A stretch of 64,000 nucleotides of DNA from Pokkaliibacter sp046614695 (GTDB lineage Bacteria > Pseudomonadota > Gammaproteobacteria > Pseudomonadales > Balneatricaceae): assembly GCF_046614695.1 (NCBI RefSeq), contig NZ_JBKKHQ010000012.1, forward strand, positions 310,001 to 374,000, in the 5' to 3' direction. Made by a program: the position numbers and the translations under genes. The notes below the pieces were generated by a model. It was not told the DNA's origin. It saw only the letters and a program-made list of their open reading frames with translations, and ran no database searches. Within the stretch, counting starts at the first letter, position 1. The number at the start of each line of letters is the position of its first letter. Positions 41,942-51,268 of this stretch are shown here, one piece after another.

Positions 41942-44470
41942 ATGGCAGAAGTTACCGTTCAGCAACTGGCCGAGGTGGTTGGAGTTCCTGTCGAGCGTTT
42001 GTTAACTCAAATGCAAGAAGCAGGACTTCAGCACGCTAAATCCGGTGATATCGTTTCTGAAAAGGAACGTATGACTCTGCTGACTTTTTTGAAGAAGAGC
42101 CATGGTGGTGATGAGGAGAATAGCGATGCTACTCCCAAGAAAATCACTTTAAAGCGTAAAACCACCAGTCAGCTGAAAGTCAGCAACTCTTCTGGTAAGA
42201 AGAAAACTGTAAACATCGAAGTTCGTAAGAAGCGTACTTACGTCAAGCGTGATGAAGCTGCGGCAAATGCCGAGGCTGAACAGGAAGAAGCCGTTGCACC
42301 GGTTGAAGATGTGCGAGCTGCTACGCAGGAGGCTCCACAGGCAGCTCCTGAAGTAACTAAGGCTCCGGCAGGAGCTCCAGCTGCTGCACCGAAGAAGAAA
42401 ACGAGAGAGGACAGTTCCGCTCCCGTTGCTTCTATCGCTGATGTTCAGGCAGCAGAGAATAGTGAAGCTGAGAAAAAGCGCAAAGCCGCTAAGGACAAAG
42501 CCGGAAAGGCTGGCAAAGGTCGTAGCGAGCGTGATGATGACGAAAGCCGTCGTGCGCCTGGTAAGGCTAAAGTTGGTGTTCGTCGTGCTGCAGGCGGTGG
42601 TGATGATGAGTTTGGTGCCCGTAAAGGTGGTGCGCGCAAACCTCTGAAAGCCAAGCGTGGAGCGAAATCTTCCTCGAACCAGCATGGCTTTGAGAAGCCT
42701 ACAGCTCCTATCGTTCGTGAAGTTTCTATCCCTGAAACAATCACTGTAGCCGAGCTGGCTGAGCGCATGGCAGTAAAAGCTGCAGAAGTCATCAAGGTTA
42801 TGTTCAAAATGGGCGCAATGGCGACCATTAACCAAGTGATTGACCAGGATACTGCAGTCATTGTTGTTGAGGAGATGGGCCACAAGGTCAAACTGCTGAA
42901 CGAAAATGAGCTGGAAGATAATCTGGTAGAGCAGGCAAACGCTGAAGAAGGCGATTATCAGGATCGTGCACCGGTTGTTACCGTTATGGGTCACGTTGAC
43001 CATGGTAAAACTTCCCTGCTCGACTATATCCGCCGCTCACGTGTAGCTGCTGGCGAGTCTGGTGGTATTACCCAGCATATCGGTGCTTATCATGTAAACA
43101 CTGATCGTGGCATGGTGACTTTCCTGGATACTCCTGGACACGCGGCCTTTACTGCAATGCGTGCTCGTGGTGCCAAGGTAACTGACGTCGTTATTCTTGT
43201 TGTTGCAGCAGATGATGGTGTAATGCCGCAGACCGAAGAAGCAATCCAGCATGCGAAAGCAGCGGGTGTGCCTCTTGTTGTGGCTATCAACAAAATCGAT
43301 AAAGAAGCTGCAGATCCAGATCGCGTTACCAGCGAGCTGGCTGCACGTGGTGTAGTGCCAACCAGTTGGGGTGGAGAAACTGAATTCGTTCATGTTTCCG
43401 CCAAAAGTGGTCAGGGTATTGATGAGCTGCTTGAGACTGTTCTGCTTGTTGCAGAGATTCTTGAACTTAAAGCGGCCTCCAACATTCCCGGGCGCGGTGT
43501 TGTTGTTGAGTCTCGACTGGATAAAGGTCGTGGCACAGTGGCTACACTGCTGGTTCAAAATGGTACCCTGCGCCGTGGTGACGTTGTTCTGGCTGGTATG
43601 TATTACGGTCGAGTCCGAGCTATGCTTGACGAAGACGGTAATCAGATCGATGAAGCGGGTCCCGCAATTCCCGTTGAGATCCTGGGTCTCGATGGTGCAC
43701 CTGATGCTGGTGATGATTTCACTGTATTGGCTAACGAGAAGAAAGCTCGTGAAGTGGCTCTATTCCGTCAAGGTAAATACCGTGATGTGAAACTGGCTCG
43801 TCAGCAGGCAGCAAAACTGGATAACCTGTTTGAGAATATGGGTGCTGATAAGGTAGCTAACCTGAATATCGTTCTTAAGACGGATGTTCGTGGCTCTCTG
43901 GAGGCGCTTTCTTCAGCTCTGGTTGATCTGTCGAATGACGAAGTGAAAGTCACTATCGTGTCTAGTGGTGTAGGTGGTATTTCCGAGTCTGATGCTAACC
44001 TTGCACTGGCATCCAGTGCCGTGGTGTTCGGCTTTAACGTTCGTGCTGATAGTGGTGCAAAAACTATCGTTGAGCGTGAAGGTATCGACATGCGTTACTA
44101 CAGTGTGATCTACGACATCATTGATGATGTTAAGAAAGCACTGTCTGGTATGCTGGCACCAGAGTTCCATGAGCAAATTCTAGGCACTGCTGAAGTGCGT
44201 GATGTCTTCCGTTCGCCGAAGTTCGGTCTGGTTGCAGGCTGTATGGTGATTGAAGGTAACGTCCAGCGTGGTAAGAAACTGCGTGTGCTGCGTGATAACG
44301 TGGTTATCTTTGAAGGTGGTGAGTTGGACTCTCTGCGTCGCTTCAAGGAAAACGTCAACGATGTACGTCAGGGTATGGAATGTGGTATCGGTGTGAAAAA
44401 CTACAACGATGTCCGCGTTGGTGATCAGATCGAAGTATTCGATGTGCTGACCGTAGAGCGCAGCCTGTAA
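41942..44470 (+). CDS. infB: Translation initiation factor IF-2
   Basis: GTPase that brings fMet-tRNA to the 30S subunit and promotes subunit joining. The 842-residue protein has an N-terminal IF2_N fold (VTVQQLAEVVGVPVERLL), a long charged Ala/Lys/Glu-rich linker to about residue 270, a second IF2_N-like fold, the G domain (MGHVDHGKTSLLD, DTPGHAAF, NKID), then domains II, III and the fMet-binding C-terminal domain. Internal initiation giving a shorter isoform is known in E. coli; not judged here. Confidence 0.97.
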   Translation: MAEVTVQQLAEVVGVPVERLLTQMQEAGLQHAKSGDIVSEKERMTLLTFLKKSHGGDEENSDATPKKITLKRKTTSQLKVSNSSGKKKTVNIEVRKKRTYVKRDEAAANAEAEQEEAVAPVEDVRAATQEAPQAAPEVTKAPAGAPAAAPKKKTREDSSAPVASIADVQAAENSEAEKKRKAAKDKAGKAGKGRSERDDDESRRAPGKAKVGVRRAAGGGDDEFGARKGGARKPLKAKRGAKSSSNQHGFEKPTAPIVREVSIPETITVAELAERMAVKAAEVIKVMFKMGAMATINQVIDQDTAVIVVEEMGHKVKLLNENELEDNLVEQANAEEGDYQDRAPVVTVMGHVDHGKTSLLDYIRRSRVAAGESGGITQHIGAYHVNTDRGMVTFLDTPGHAAFTAMRARGAKVTDVVILVVAADDGVMPQTEEAIQHAKAAGVPLVVAINKIDKEAADPDRVTSELAARGVVPTSWGGETEFVHVSAKSGQGIDELLETVLLVAEILELKAASNIPGRGVVVESRLDKGRGTVATLLVQNGTLRRGDVVLAGMYYGRVRAMLDEDGNQIDEAGPAIPVEILGLDGAPDAGDDFTVLANEKKAREVALFRQGKYRDVKLARQQAAKLDNLFENMGADKVANLNIVLKTDVRGSLEALSSALVDLSNDEVKVTIVSSGVGGISESDANLALASSAVVFGFNVRADSGAKTIVEREGIDMRYYSVIYDIIDDVKKALSGMLAPEFHEQILGTAEVRDVFRSPKFGLVAGCMVIEGNVQRGKKLRVLRDNVVIFEGGELDSLRRFKENVNDVRQGMECGIGVKNYNDVRVGDQIEVFDVLTVERSL

Positions 44471-44491
44471 CCCTGAATCAAGAGCTCAGGT

Positions 44492-44899
44492 ATGCCTAAA
44501 GAGTATAGTCGTACCCAGCGTGTTGCGGACCAGATCCAAAAGGATCTGGCCCGTATCATTCAGCTGGAAATGAAAGATCCCCGATTGGGTATTGTGACAG
44601 TCAGTGATGTTCGTATCTCTAAAGATATTAACTACGCTGACGTGTATTTCACTGTGCTTAATACGGATGATTCCGAGGAAGGTTACAAAGAAGCCCAGAA
44701 ACTGCTGAATCAGGCGGCGGGTTTTCTTCGTACTGAGTTGGCACGTGGACTTAAGAGTATGCGTGTGATTCCTTCTCTGCGTTTTCATTATGATCACACC
44801 CTCAATCGAGGTAATCATCTGAGCGCGTTAATTACGCAAGCGGTGCGTGAAGACAGCGCTCGCCAACGCTCTTCTGATGATTCCAATGACCAAGAATAA
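44492..44899 (+). CDS. rbfA: 30S ribosome-binding factor RbfA
   Basis: Assists 16S rRNA 5' end processing and cold adaptation. The 135-residue protein begins MPKEYSRTQRVADQIQKDLA and has the KH-like fold with DPRLGIVTVSDVRIS and the conserved RVIPSLRFHYD. Its end overlaps the truB start by 14 bases in another frame, tying their translation together. Confidence 0.95.
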   Translation: MPKEYSRTQRVADQIQKDLARIIQLEMKDPRLGIVTVSDVRISKDINYADVYFTVLNTDDSEEGYKEAQKLLNQAAGFLRTELARGLKSMRVIPSLRFHYDHTLNRGNHLSALITQAVREDSARQRSSDDSNDQE

Positions 44900-45818
44900 A
44901 TCTTCTTACTGGCAAGAGGTTAACGGTATTCTGGTGCTGGATAAGCCCCAAGGGTTAACCTCAAACTCAGCCCTGCAACGTATCCGTCATCTTTTGAGAG
45001 CAGCTAAAGCAGGTCATACCGGTGCGCTGGATCCTCTGGCAACAGGCGTACTGCCCTTGTGCTTTGGTGAAGGAACGAAATTCTCTCAGATGTTGTTGGA
45101 CAGTGATAAAACTTACATCACTGAGGCGACGTTGGGTGTTATCACAGACACAGGGGATGCTGAAGGAACAATTCTCAAGGTTGCTTCAGTGCCTGAGCTG
45201 ACAGATGAGATGGTCGAATCGGTCCTACAAAAGTTTCGCGGTCTTATTGAGCAGACTCCACCAAAGTATTCAGCATTGAAAATCGATGGTCAGCCTGTCT
45301 ACAAACTTGCTCGAGAGGGCAAGGAAGTGGATATGTCGAGTAAACGTCGAGAGGTGACAATTCATAAGCTGGAGCTTTTGGGGCGTACTTCAACGACTTT
45401 GCGTCTTGAGGTTTGTTGTTCAAAAGGGACCTATATACGTTCCCTAGTGGAAGATATTGGTGAGATCCTCGGTTGTGGCGCACATGTTAGCGTTCTTAGA
45501 CGCACCCAAGCTGGTCCTTATCGGCTCGATCAGGCTCATACGCTAGAGCAGTGTCAGGATATGGCTAATCCTGATGCAGGTGCTAATCCGCTCAAAGCGC
45601 ATTTATTGGCAGTAGATACTGCCGTTCTTCACCTCGATAAGGTAGAATTGAGCGCTTTGCAGGCTGGCAAAATCACTAATGGCCAGTCTGTGGAATTGAA
45701 TTCCGGAGATGGCGAAGGTCTTGTTCGGATCTACCGTGAAGATCAGATTTTTCTGGGCTTGGCGGATATCGAAGCGAATGGGCTGTTAAAGGCTCGTCGC
45801 TTGCTTAAAACCTCCTGA
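44886..45818 (+). CDS. truB: tRNA pseudouridine-55 synthase
   Basis: Makes pseudouridine 55 in the T loop of tRNAs. The 310-residue protein has NGILVLDKPQGLTSN, the catalytic Asp in HTGALDPLATGVLPLC, and the PPKYSALKIDGQPVYKLAR motif, with a C-terminal PUA-like domain. Start ATG 44886 lies inside the last codons of rbfA; in-frame ATGs at 44847 and 44877 would overlap rbfA more deeply and lack the conserved N-terminus. Confidence 0.94.
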   Translation: MTKNKSSYWQEVNGILVLDKPQGLTSNSALQRIRHLLRAAKAGHTGALDPLATGVLPLCFGEGTKFSQMLLDSDKTYITEATLGVITDTGDAEGTILKVASVPELTDEMVESVLQKFRGLIEQTPPKYSALKIDGQPVYKLAREGKEVDMSSKRREVTIHKLELLGRTSTTLRLEVCCSKGTYIRSLVEDIGEILGCGAHVSVLRRTQAGPYRLDQAHTLEQCQDMANPDAGANPLKAHLLAVDTAVLHLDKVELSALQAGKITNGQSVELNSGDGEGLVRIYREDQIFLGLADIEANGLLKARRLLKTS

Positions 45819-45887
45819 TGGGGGCGCGTTATCTGTAAATATGCACGGATAGCGTTTGTTAATGGCATATTAATCGGAGAAAAAACA

Positions 45888-46157
45888 ATGGCACTGTCCG
45901 TAGAACAGAAAGCTGAGATCCTGAAAGAGTTTGGTCAGTCTGCAAATGACACTGGCTCTCCTGAAGTTCAGGTTGCGCTGCTGACTCATAACATCAACAG
46001 CCTGCAGGGTCACTTCAAAGCCAACGCTAAAGATCACCACTCACGTCGTGGTCTGATCCGTATGGTTAACCAGCGTCGTAAGCTGCTGGATTACCTGAAG
46101 AAGAAAGACGTTCAGCGTTACACCCAGCTGATCGGTCGCCTTGGCCTGCGCCGCTAA
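45888..46157 (+). CDS. rpsO: 30S ribosomal protein S15
   Basis: An 89-residue protein with the S15 motifs ALLTHNINSLQGHF, DHHSRRGLIRMVNQRRKLLDYL and the final IGRLGLRR. It binds the central domain of 16S rRNA and in E. coli represses its own mRNA. It is preceded by GGAGA and followed by a terminator, then pnp. Confidence 0.98.
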   Translation: MALSVEQKAEILKEFGQSANDTGSPEVQVALLTHNINSLQGHFKANAKDHHSRRGLIRMVNQRRKLLDYLKKKDVQRYTQLIGRLGLRR

Positions 46158-46166
46158 GGTAACTGA

Positions 46167-46196
46167 AGCGCCGCGGCTTTTGTCGCGGCGTTTTTT
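46167..46196 (+). terminator. Intrinsic terminator between rpsO and pnp
   Basis: CGCCGCG (46169-46175) pairs with CGCGGCG (46184-46190) around an eight-base loop, followed by six T residues. As in E. coli it sits between rpsO and pnp, where it is only partly efficient. Confidence 0.85.
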
Positions 46197-46355
46197 CATG
46201 TAGAAAGGGTGTGCTTTTTGTCATCCATAACGTTTTGAGGAATTCTGACGCGCGTTGAGCCTGTACTGCTCTGGGTTTATTCCCGAGTCCAGTGCAGTAC
46301 TGGCTTTGTCTGAATGCGCGGGATCCTCGCCAAGCGTTCTTGCTAGGAAAAAATT

Positions 46356-48449
46356 ATGTTCAATAAAGTGGTTAAAAGCTTCCAGTATGGCGGTCATGAG
46401 ATTCGCTTGGAAACTGGTGAAGTTGCTCGTCAGGCAACGGGTGCAGTTATGGTTACCATGGGTGATATCCAGGTACTCTGTACTGTGGTTGGCGCTCGTG
46501 AAGCCAAAGCCGGTCAGGATTTCTTTCCCCTGACTGTTCACTATCAGGAAAAAACTTACTCTGCCGGTAAGATTCCTGGTGGATTCTTCAAGCGTGAAGC
46601 TAAAGCTTCTGAGAAAGAGACTCTGACCTCTCGTCTTATTGATCGCCCAATTCGCCCACTGTTTCCTAAGGGCTTCAAAAACGAAGTTCAGGTGATCTGT
46701 ACAGTCGTTTCCACCGACAAGATTAATGATCCTGATATTGCTGCAATGCTGGGTGCTTCTGCAGCGCTGACCATCTCCGGTATCCCCTTCGCTGGTCCTA
46801 TTGGTGCAGCACGTGTTGGCTTCAGTGAAGAAGAAGGTTACCTGCTGAACCCCACTTTCGAGCAGCTGAAAAGCTCTATGCTCGACATGGTGGTTGCCGG
46901 TACTGATGAAGCAGTTCTGATGGTTGAGTCTGAGGCTCAGGAATTGACCGAAGACGAAATGCTGGGTGCTGTACTGTTCGGTCATCAGGAGATGCAGACT
47001 GCGATCGAAGCCATTAAGGCGTTTGCTGCTGAAGCTGGCAAGCCTGCTTGGGATTGGAAGCCAGAGGCAACTAACACCGAGCTGAAAGATCAGCTGAAAG
47101 GTTTGGTCGGCGAGGCATTGGCTCAGGCCTATACCGTTTCCGACAAAACTGCTCGTCGTGACGCTATCGATGCACTGCGTTCTCAGGCGATGAGTACTAT
47201 GGCCGAAGGTGATGCGGCAACAACAGATGCCGAGCACGTTGGTGATCTGTTCTCCAGCCTTGAGAAAGAAATTGTTCGTGGTCGTATCATTCGTGGTGAG
47301 CCGCGTATTGATGGTCGTGATAACAAAACCGTTCGTGCTCTGAATGTACAGATCGGCAAGCTGTCCAAGACCCACGGTTCTGCGCTCTTTACTCGTGGAG
47401 AGACTCAGGCGCTGGCGACTTGTACTCTGGGTACCATGCGTGATGCGCAGATCATTGATGCGCTGGAAGGTGAGCGTAAAGATCGCTTCCTGTTCCATTA
47501 CAACTTCCCTTCATACTCTGTAGGTGAGTGTGGACGTATGGGTCCTCCAGGACGTCGTGAGATCGGTCATGGTCGTCTGGCGCGTCGTGGTGTTGAAGCC
47601 ATGCTGCCAAAAGAAGAGGACTTCCCTTACACCATTCGTATCGTTTCCGAGATCACAGAATCTAACGGATCAAGTTCTATGGCTTCTGTCTGTGCTGCCA
47701 GTTTGGCACTGATGGATGCAGGTGTACCTGTGAAGAAGGCGGTCGCTGGTATTGCGATGGGTCTGGTTAAAGAGACTTCCGGTTTCGCTGTACTGACCGA
47801 CATTCTGGGTGATGAAGATCACCTGGGCGATATGGACTTCAAAGTGGCTGGCTCCGAAAGTGGTATCACTGCACTGCAGATGGATATCAAGATTCAGGGT
47901 ATCACTGAAGAAATCATGGAAATCGCTCTTGAGCAGGCGCGTGATGCTCGTTTGCACATTCTGCGTGAGATGGCCACTGTCATTGGTTATGCGCGCCCTG
48001 AAGTGTCGCCTAATGCACCAAGCATGCTGACCATGAAGATTGCTGCAGACAAGATTCGTGATGTTATCGGTAAGGGCGGTGCAACCATCCGTTCTATCTG
48101 TGAAGAGACTGGCGCTTCCATCGATATCGAAGATGATGGATCCGTACGTGTTTATGCGGATACCCGTGCAGCTGCAGACGCGGCCAAAGATCGTATCGAA
48201 GCCATTGTTTGTGAAGCTGAAATTGGTCAGGTTTACAAAGGTAAGGTGGTACGTCTGGCTGAGTTTGGTGCCTTTGTTAATATCCTGCCTGGTAAAGATG
48301 GTCTGGTGCACATTTCCCAGATCAGTCAGGAGCGTGTTAACAATGTCTCTGACTATGTGAACGAAGGTGACGAAGTCCTGGTTCGCGTACTGGATGTTGA
48401 TCAACGTGGTCGTATCAAGCTGACCATGAAGGATGTGACAGAAGCGTAA
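46356..48449 (+). CDS. pnp: Polynucleotide phosphorylase
   Basis: 3'-5' phosphorolytic exonuclease of the degradosome. The 697-residue protein has two RNase PH domains separated by a helical domain, with FFPLTVHYQEKTYSAGKIPGGF split over the first and RTLN-like RALNVQIGKLSKTHGSALF in the second, followed by a KH domain (IRDVIGKGGATIRSICEETG) and an S1 domain (GKVVRLAEFGAFVNILPGKDG). AGGAAA precedes the ATG. The 198-base leader after rpsO is where RNase III cleaves in E. coli for autoregulation; no clear long stem was traced here. Confidence 0.97.
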   Translation: MFNKVVKSFQYGGHEIRLETGEVARQATGAVMVTMGDIQVLCTVVGAREAKAGQDFFPLTVHYQEKTYSAGKIPGGFFKREAKASEKETLTSRLIDRPIRPLFPKGFKNEVQVICTVVSTDKINDPDIAAMLGASAALTISGIPFAGPIGAARVGFSEEEGYLLNPTFEQLKSSMLDMVVAGTDEAVLMVESEAQELTEDEMLGAVLFGHQEMQTAIEAIKAFAAEAGKPAWDWKPEATNTELKDQLKGLVGEALAQAYTVSDKTARRDAIDALRSQAMSTMAEGDAATTDAEHVGDLFSSLEKEIVRGRIIRGEPRIDGRDNKTVRALNVQIGKLSKTHGSALFTRGETQALATCTLGTMRDAQIIDALEGERKDRFLFHYNFPSYSVGECGRMGPPGRREIGHGRLARRGVEAMLPKEEDFPYTIRIVSEITESNGSSSMASVCAASLALMDAGVPVKKAVAGIAMGLVKETSGFAVLTDILGDEDHLGDMDFKVAGSESGITALQMDIKIQGITEEIMEIALEQARDARLHILREMATVIGYARPEVSPNAPSMLTMKIAADKIRDVIGKGGATIRSICEETGASIDIEDDGSVRVYADTRAAADAAKDRIEAIVCEAEIGQVYKGKVVRLAEFGAFVNILPGKDGLVHISQISQERVNNVSDYVNEGDEVLVRVLDVDQRGRIKLTMKDVTEA

Positions 48450-48484
48450 TCTGGCGACAGATCGCCCACACATTCTGTTACAAG

Positions 48485-48510
48485 TGAAGGGGGCCTATGG
48501 CCCCCTTTTC
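48485..48510 (+). terminator. Intrinsic terminator after pnp
   Basis: AAGGGGGCC pairs perfectly with GGCCCCCTT around TAT, followed by TTC. The stem is very GC-rich; the T tract is short. Confidence 0.85.
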
Positions 48511-48558
48511 TGTCCTATGCTTGAGGTGCTGATAACACATTCTCTCAAGGGAAGGATA

Positions 48559-49020
48559 ATGATTAAGTCATCCGTGATTGCTGCTTCTTTAACCTTGCTA
48601 TTCTCTGGTGCCGCTATGGCGGCTGACGATTTGAGTAGCATGTCTCCTGAACAAATCATCAAGCATCGCCATCAGGCTTTCCATCAGATCAAGGATAACG
48701 CGGGTAACCTTCGGTCATTGGCAAAGAGTGGTGCTGTGGACCAGACCAAGGCTAAGGAATATGTTGCTGCGCTTGAGGCTGCTAGTGACCGCGCGTTTTC
48801 ATCCTTTGTGCCGGGTACTGAAGCTGGTGTGGCGGATAGCGAAGCGTCCAAAAAGATTTGGCAAGATCCAGACGGCTTTAAAGCGGCCCAGGGTAAGTTT
48901 CATGATGCGCTAGGTAAAGTCTCAGCAGCAGCAGATGCTCGTGATAGTGATGCTTTAACGGCGGCTGTCGGCGAGCTGGGTGGTTCCTGCAAGGGTTGTC
49001 ATAGTAGCTATCGCGAATAA
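48559..49020 (+). CDS. Cytochrome c' (class II c-type cytochrome), periplasmic
   Basis: A 153-residue exported heme protein. Residues 1-20 are a Sec signal peptide (MIKSSVIAASLTLLFSG, cleaved after AMA). The mature part is a four-helix bundle with heme attachment CKGCH at the extreme C-terminus, the layout of cytochrome c' and cytochrome c-556. The family binds NO and CO and is thought to protect against nitrosative stress. GGAAGGA lies before ATG 48559. It stands alone between terminators; no partner gene is apparent. Confidence 0.9.
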   Translation: MIKSSVIAASLTLLFSGAAMAADDLSSMSPEQIIKHRHQAFHQIKDNAGNLRSLAKSGAVDQTKAKEYVAALEAASDRAFSSFVPGTEAGVADSEASKKIWQDPDGFKAAQGKFHDALGKVSAAADARDSDALTAAVGELGGSCKGCHSSYRE

Positions 49021-49038
49021 TCACAGTTTTCATCTACA

Positions 49039-49067
49039 AAAAAAGCCATCCTGAGGATGGCTTTTTC
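49039..49067. terminator. Bidirectional terminator between cytochrome c' and thiolase genes
   Basis: AAAAGCCATCC pairs with GGATGGCTTTT around TGA, with A and T runs at each side. It serves the two convergent genes. Confidence 0.9.
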
Positions 49068-49091
49068 TTTATAGACAGTTGCTTTGCAAGA

Positions 49092-50270
49092 TTATCGCTC
49101 GATAGCTAGCGCCACACCCATGCCGCCACCAATACACAGCGTGGCCAGCCCTTTCTTGGCGTCCTGCTTAGTCATCTCATGTAGCAGAGTGACCAGGATT
49201 CGGCACCCAGAAGCGCCGATAGGATGCCCAAGAGCAATAGCACCGCCATTGACGTTGACCTTGCTGGTATCCCATTCCAGTGAGGTGTTCACTGACATCG
49301 CCTGGGCGGCGAAGGCTTCGTTCGCCTCAACAAGATCAAGATCGCTAATGCTCCAACCTGCCTTCTTCAGGCAGAGCTTCGTCGCATCAATGGGGCCGGT
49401 GCCCATAATTTCAGGGGAAACCCCTACGCTTGAGTAGCCTTTGATTGTAGCTAGCACAGGCAGTCCTAATTCTTTAGCTTTCTCTGCGCTGGCAAGAATC
49501 ACAACGGCCGCACCGTCATTCAATGAAGAAGCATTACCGGCAGTGACACTACCGTCTTTCTTGAATGCCGGGCGTAGTTTGGCAAGCTTGTCAGCAGTAG
49601 TGCCGGGACGCGGCTGCTCATCTTTATCAACAATCAGAGGGTCGCCCTTACGTTGGGGAACGCTGATAGGAATGATTTCGTCAGCAAAACGACCAGAGGC
49701 CATGGCTGCCTCTGCCTTGGCTTGAGACGCCGCAGCAAATTCATCCTGCGCTTCGCGTGTAAAGCCATACTTGGAGACGATATTTTCTGCTGTGATGCCC
49801 ATGTGGTAATCATTGAATGCATCCCATAGTCCGTCATTCACCATGGTATCGACGAGCTTCCAGTCGCCCATCTTCTGGCCATCACGTGACTTGGGTAAAA
49901 CGTGTGGGCTTTGACTCATACTCTCCTGTCCACCGGCGATAACCAGATCCGCATCGCCACAGAGGATGGATTGAGTTGCAAGATGAACGGCCTTTAGGCC
50001 TGAGCCGCAGACTTTATTGATGGTCATGGCTGGGACAGTTTCTGCCAGTCCTGCATGAATCGTGGTTTGACGTGCGGGATTCTGGCCACAACCTGCAGTT
50101 AGCACCTGTCCGAGAATAACTTCATCAACATGCTCTGGGGCGATGCCGGATTTTTCCAGCAGCGACTTGATAACCTGACTTCCGATTTCTGCTGCACTCA
50201 GGGAGGCCAGTCCTCCTCCAAAACTACCTATTGCTGATCTTCCTGCTGCAACTATGACAACGTCACGCAT
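49092..50270 (-). CDS. Acetyl-CoA C-acetyltransferase (thiolase II)
   Basis: Condenses or cleaves acetoacetyl-CoA. The 392-residue thiolase has the acyl-binding Cys at residue 88 (INKVCGSGLKAVH), the GHPIGASG His motif, and the second Cys in LCIGGGMGVALAIER. It most resembles AtoB/PhaA biosynthetic thiolases rather than the FadA type. No phaB, phaC or ato genes are adjacent, so whether it serves polyhydroxybutyrate, ketone body or amino acid metabolism is open. Confidence 0.92.
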   Translation of the reverse strand: MRDVVIVAAGRSAIGSFGGGLASLSAAEIGSQVIKSLLEKSGIAPEHVDEVILGQVLTAGCGQNPARQTTIHAGLAETVPAMTINKVCGSGLKAVHLATQSILCGDADLVIAGGQESMSQSPHVLPKSRDGQKMGDWKLVDTMVNDGLWDAFNDYHMGITAENIVSKYGFTREAQDEFAAASQAKAEAAMASGRFADEIIPISVPQRKGDPLIVDKDEQPRPGTTADKLAKLRPAFKKDGSVTAGNASSLNDGAAVVILASAEKAKELGLPVLATIKGYSSVGVSPEIMGTGPIDATKLCLKKAGWSISDLDLVEANEAFAAQAMSVNTSLEWDTSKVNVNGGAIALGHPIGASGCRILVTLLHEMTKQDAKKGLATLCIGGGMGVALAIER

Positions 50271-50387
50271 TACATATCTCCCTTAATGATGTAGTGAGAG
50301 GGGCCAAATCATCATAGGTGATAAATTGGCAAATGCGCCAGTTCACATATGTTGCAAAGCAGCAAAATATGAAGGAAATCAATAAAT

Positions 50388-50407
50388 GGGCAATGTCACC
50401 ATTGCCC
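50388..50407 (-). terminator. Probable terminator after panC
   Basis: GGGCAATG pairs with CATTGCCC around a four-base loop 12 bases beyond the panC stop. On the minus strand it is followed by ATTTATTGATTT, a broken T tract, so termination may be incomplete. Confidence 0.55.
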
Positions 50408-50419
50408 GGTGAGGAGAGA

Positions 50420-51268
50420 TTAATCGAGGCGAATATTGTCGATTAGACGCGCCTTGCCAAGGTAGGCTGCGGCAAGAATCACAAGGGGTATTTCTGACTC
50501 GGGAGATGCCGGCTGAAGTTTCTGCTGATCACAAATTGAGAAGTAGTCAGGTTTGAGTCCTGCTGCTTCCAGCTTGGCCTTGGCCTCATTCTCAAGCTGT
50601 CGGTATTGGCGATTGCCATTCTGGATGAGGCTAATGGTTTCATTCAAAATGCGTGAGATGGCAGGAGCGGTAGCAAGCTCTTCAGTCGTCAAATAGCCAT
50701 TTCGTGAGCTCAGTGCCAAGCCATTATCTGCACGGGCAATAGGCGCACCAATAATGGTGACCGGCATACACAGGTCATTTACCATTTGGCGTATCACAGC
50801 CAGCTGCTGAAAGTCCTTCAGACCGAAAATCGCGGTATCCGGCTGGACAATGCCGAAGAGTTTGGCCACCACTGTGGCGACGCCCTGAAAGTGCCCCGGG
50901 CGGCTGGCACCACAGTGAATATTGGCCAGTTCAGGTACATTGACCAGCGTCTGGCTGCCAGAGCCTTCTGGATACATCTCTTTCACGTCGGGAGCAAAAA
51001 GTACATCACAGCCGCTTTCGCGGAGCTTGGCGCAATCTTCCTCAAATGTCCGGGGGTAGCGCTCCAGGTCCTCAGTTGGCCCAAACTGCAGTGGGTTCAC
51101 AAAAATACTGGCGACGACCACATCTGCGGTTTCGCGAGCTTTGTGAATTAAGGAAATGTGTCCGTCATGCAAGTTACCCATTGTGGGTACAAAGCCAATA
51201 CGCTGCTCGCAAAGGCGTGCTTTGCGTAGGTGTGCACGAAGGTCGGCAACTTTATCGAAAATCAGCAT
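50420..51268 (-). CDS. panC: Pantothenate synthetase
   Basis: Joins pantoate and beta-alanine using ATP to make pantothenate (vitamin B5). The 282-residue protein has the HIGH-type motif in VPTMGNLHDGHISLI, FVNPLQFGPTEDLERYPRT, FGLKDFQQLAVI and the SSRNGYL loop in place of the KMSKS signature. Its ATG overlaps the panB stop by one base (TGATG), so the two are coupled. panD is not in the window. Confidence 0.95.
   Translation of the reverse strand: MLIFDKVADLRAHLRKARLCEQRIGFVPTMGNLHDGHISLIHKARETADVVVASIFVNPLQFGPTEDLERYPRTFEEDCAKLRESGCDVLFAPDVKEMYPEGSGSQTLVNVPELANIHCGASRPGHFQGVATVVAKLFGIVQPDTAIFGLKDFQQLAVIRQMVNDLCMPVTIIGAPIARADNGLALSSRNGYLTTEELATAPAISRILNETISLIQNGNRQYRQLENEAKAKLEAAGLKPDYFSICDQQKLQPASPESEIPLVILAAAYLGKARLIDNIRLD

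Noticed and set aside
46221..47498. Open frame of 425 codons antisense to pnp
   Set aside because: Shadow of the strongly codon-biased pnp gene; no protein features or ribosome site.
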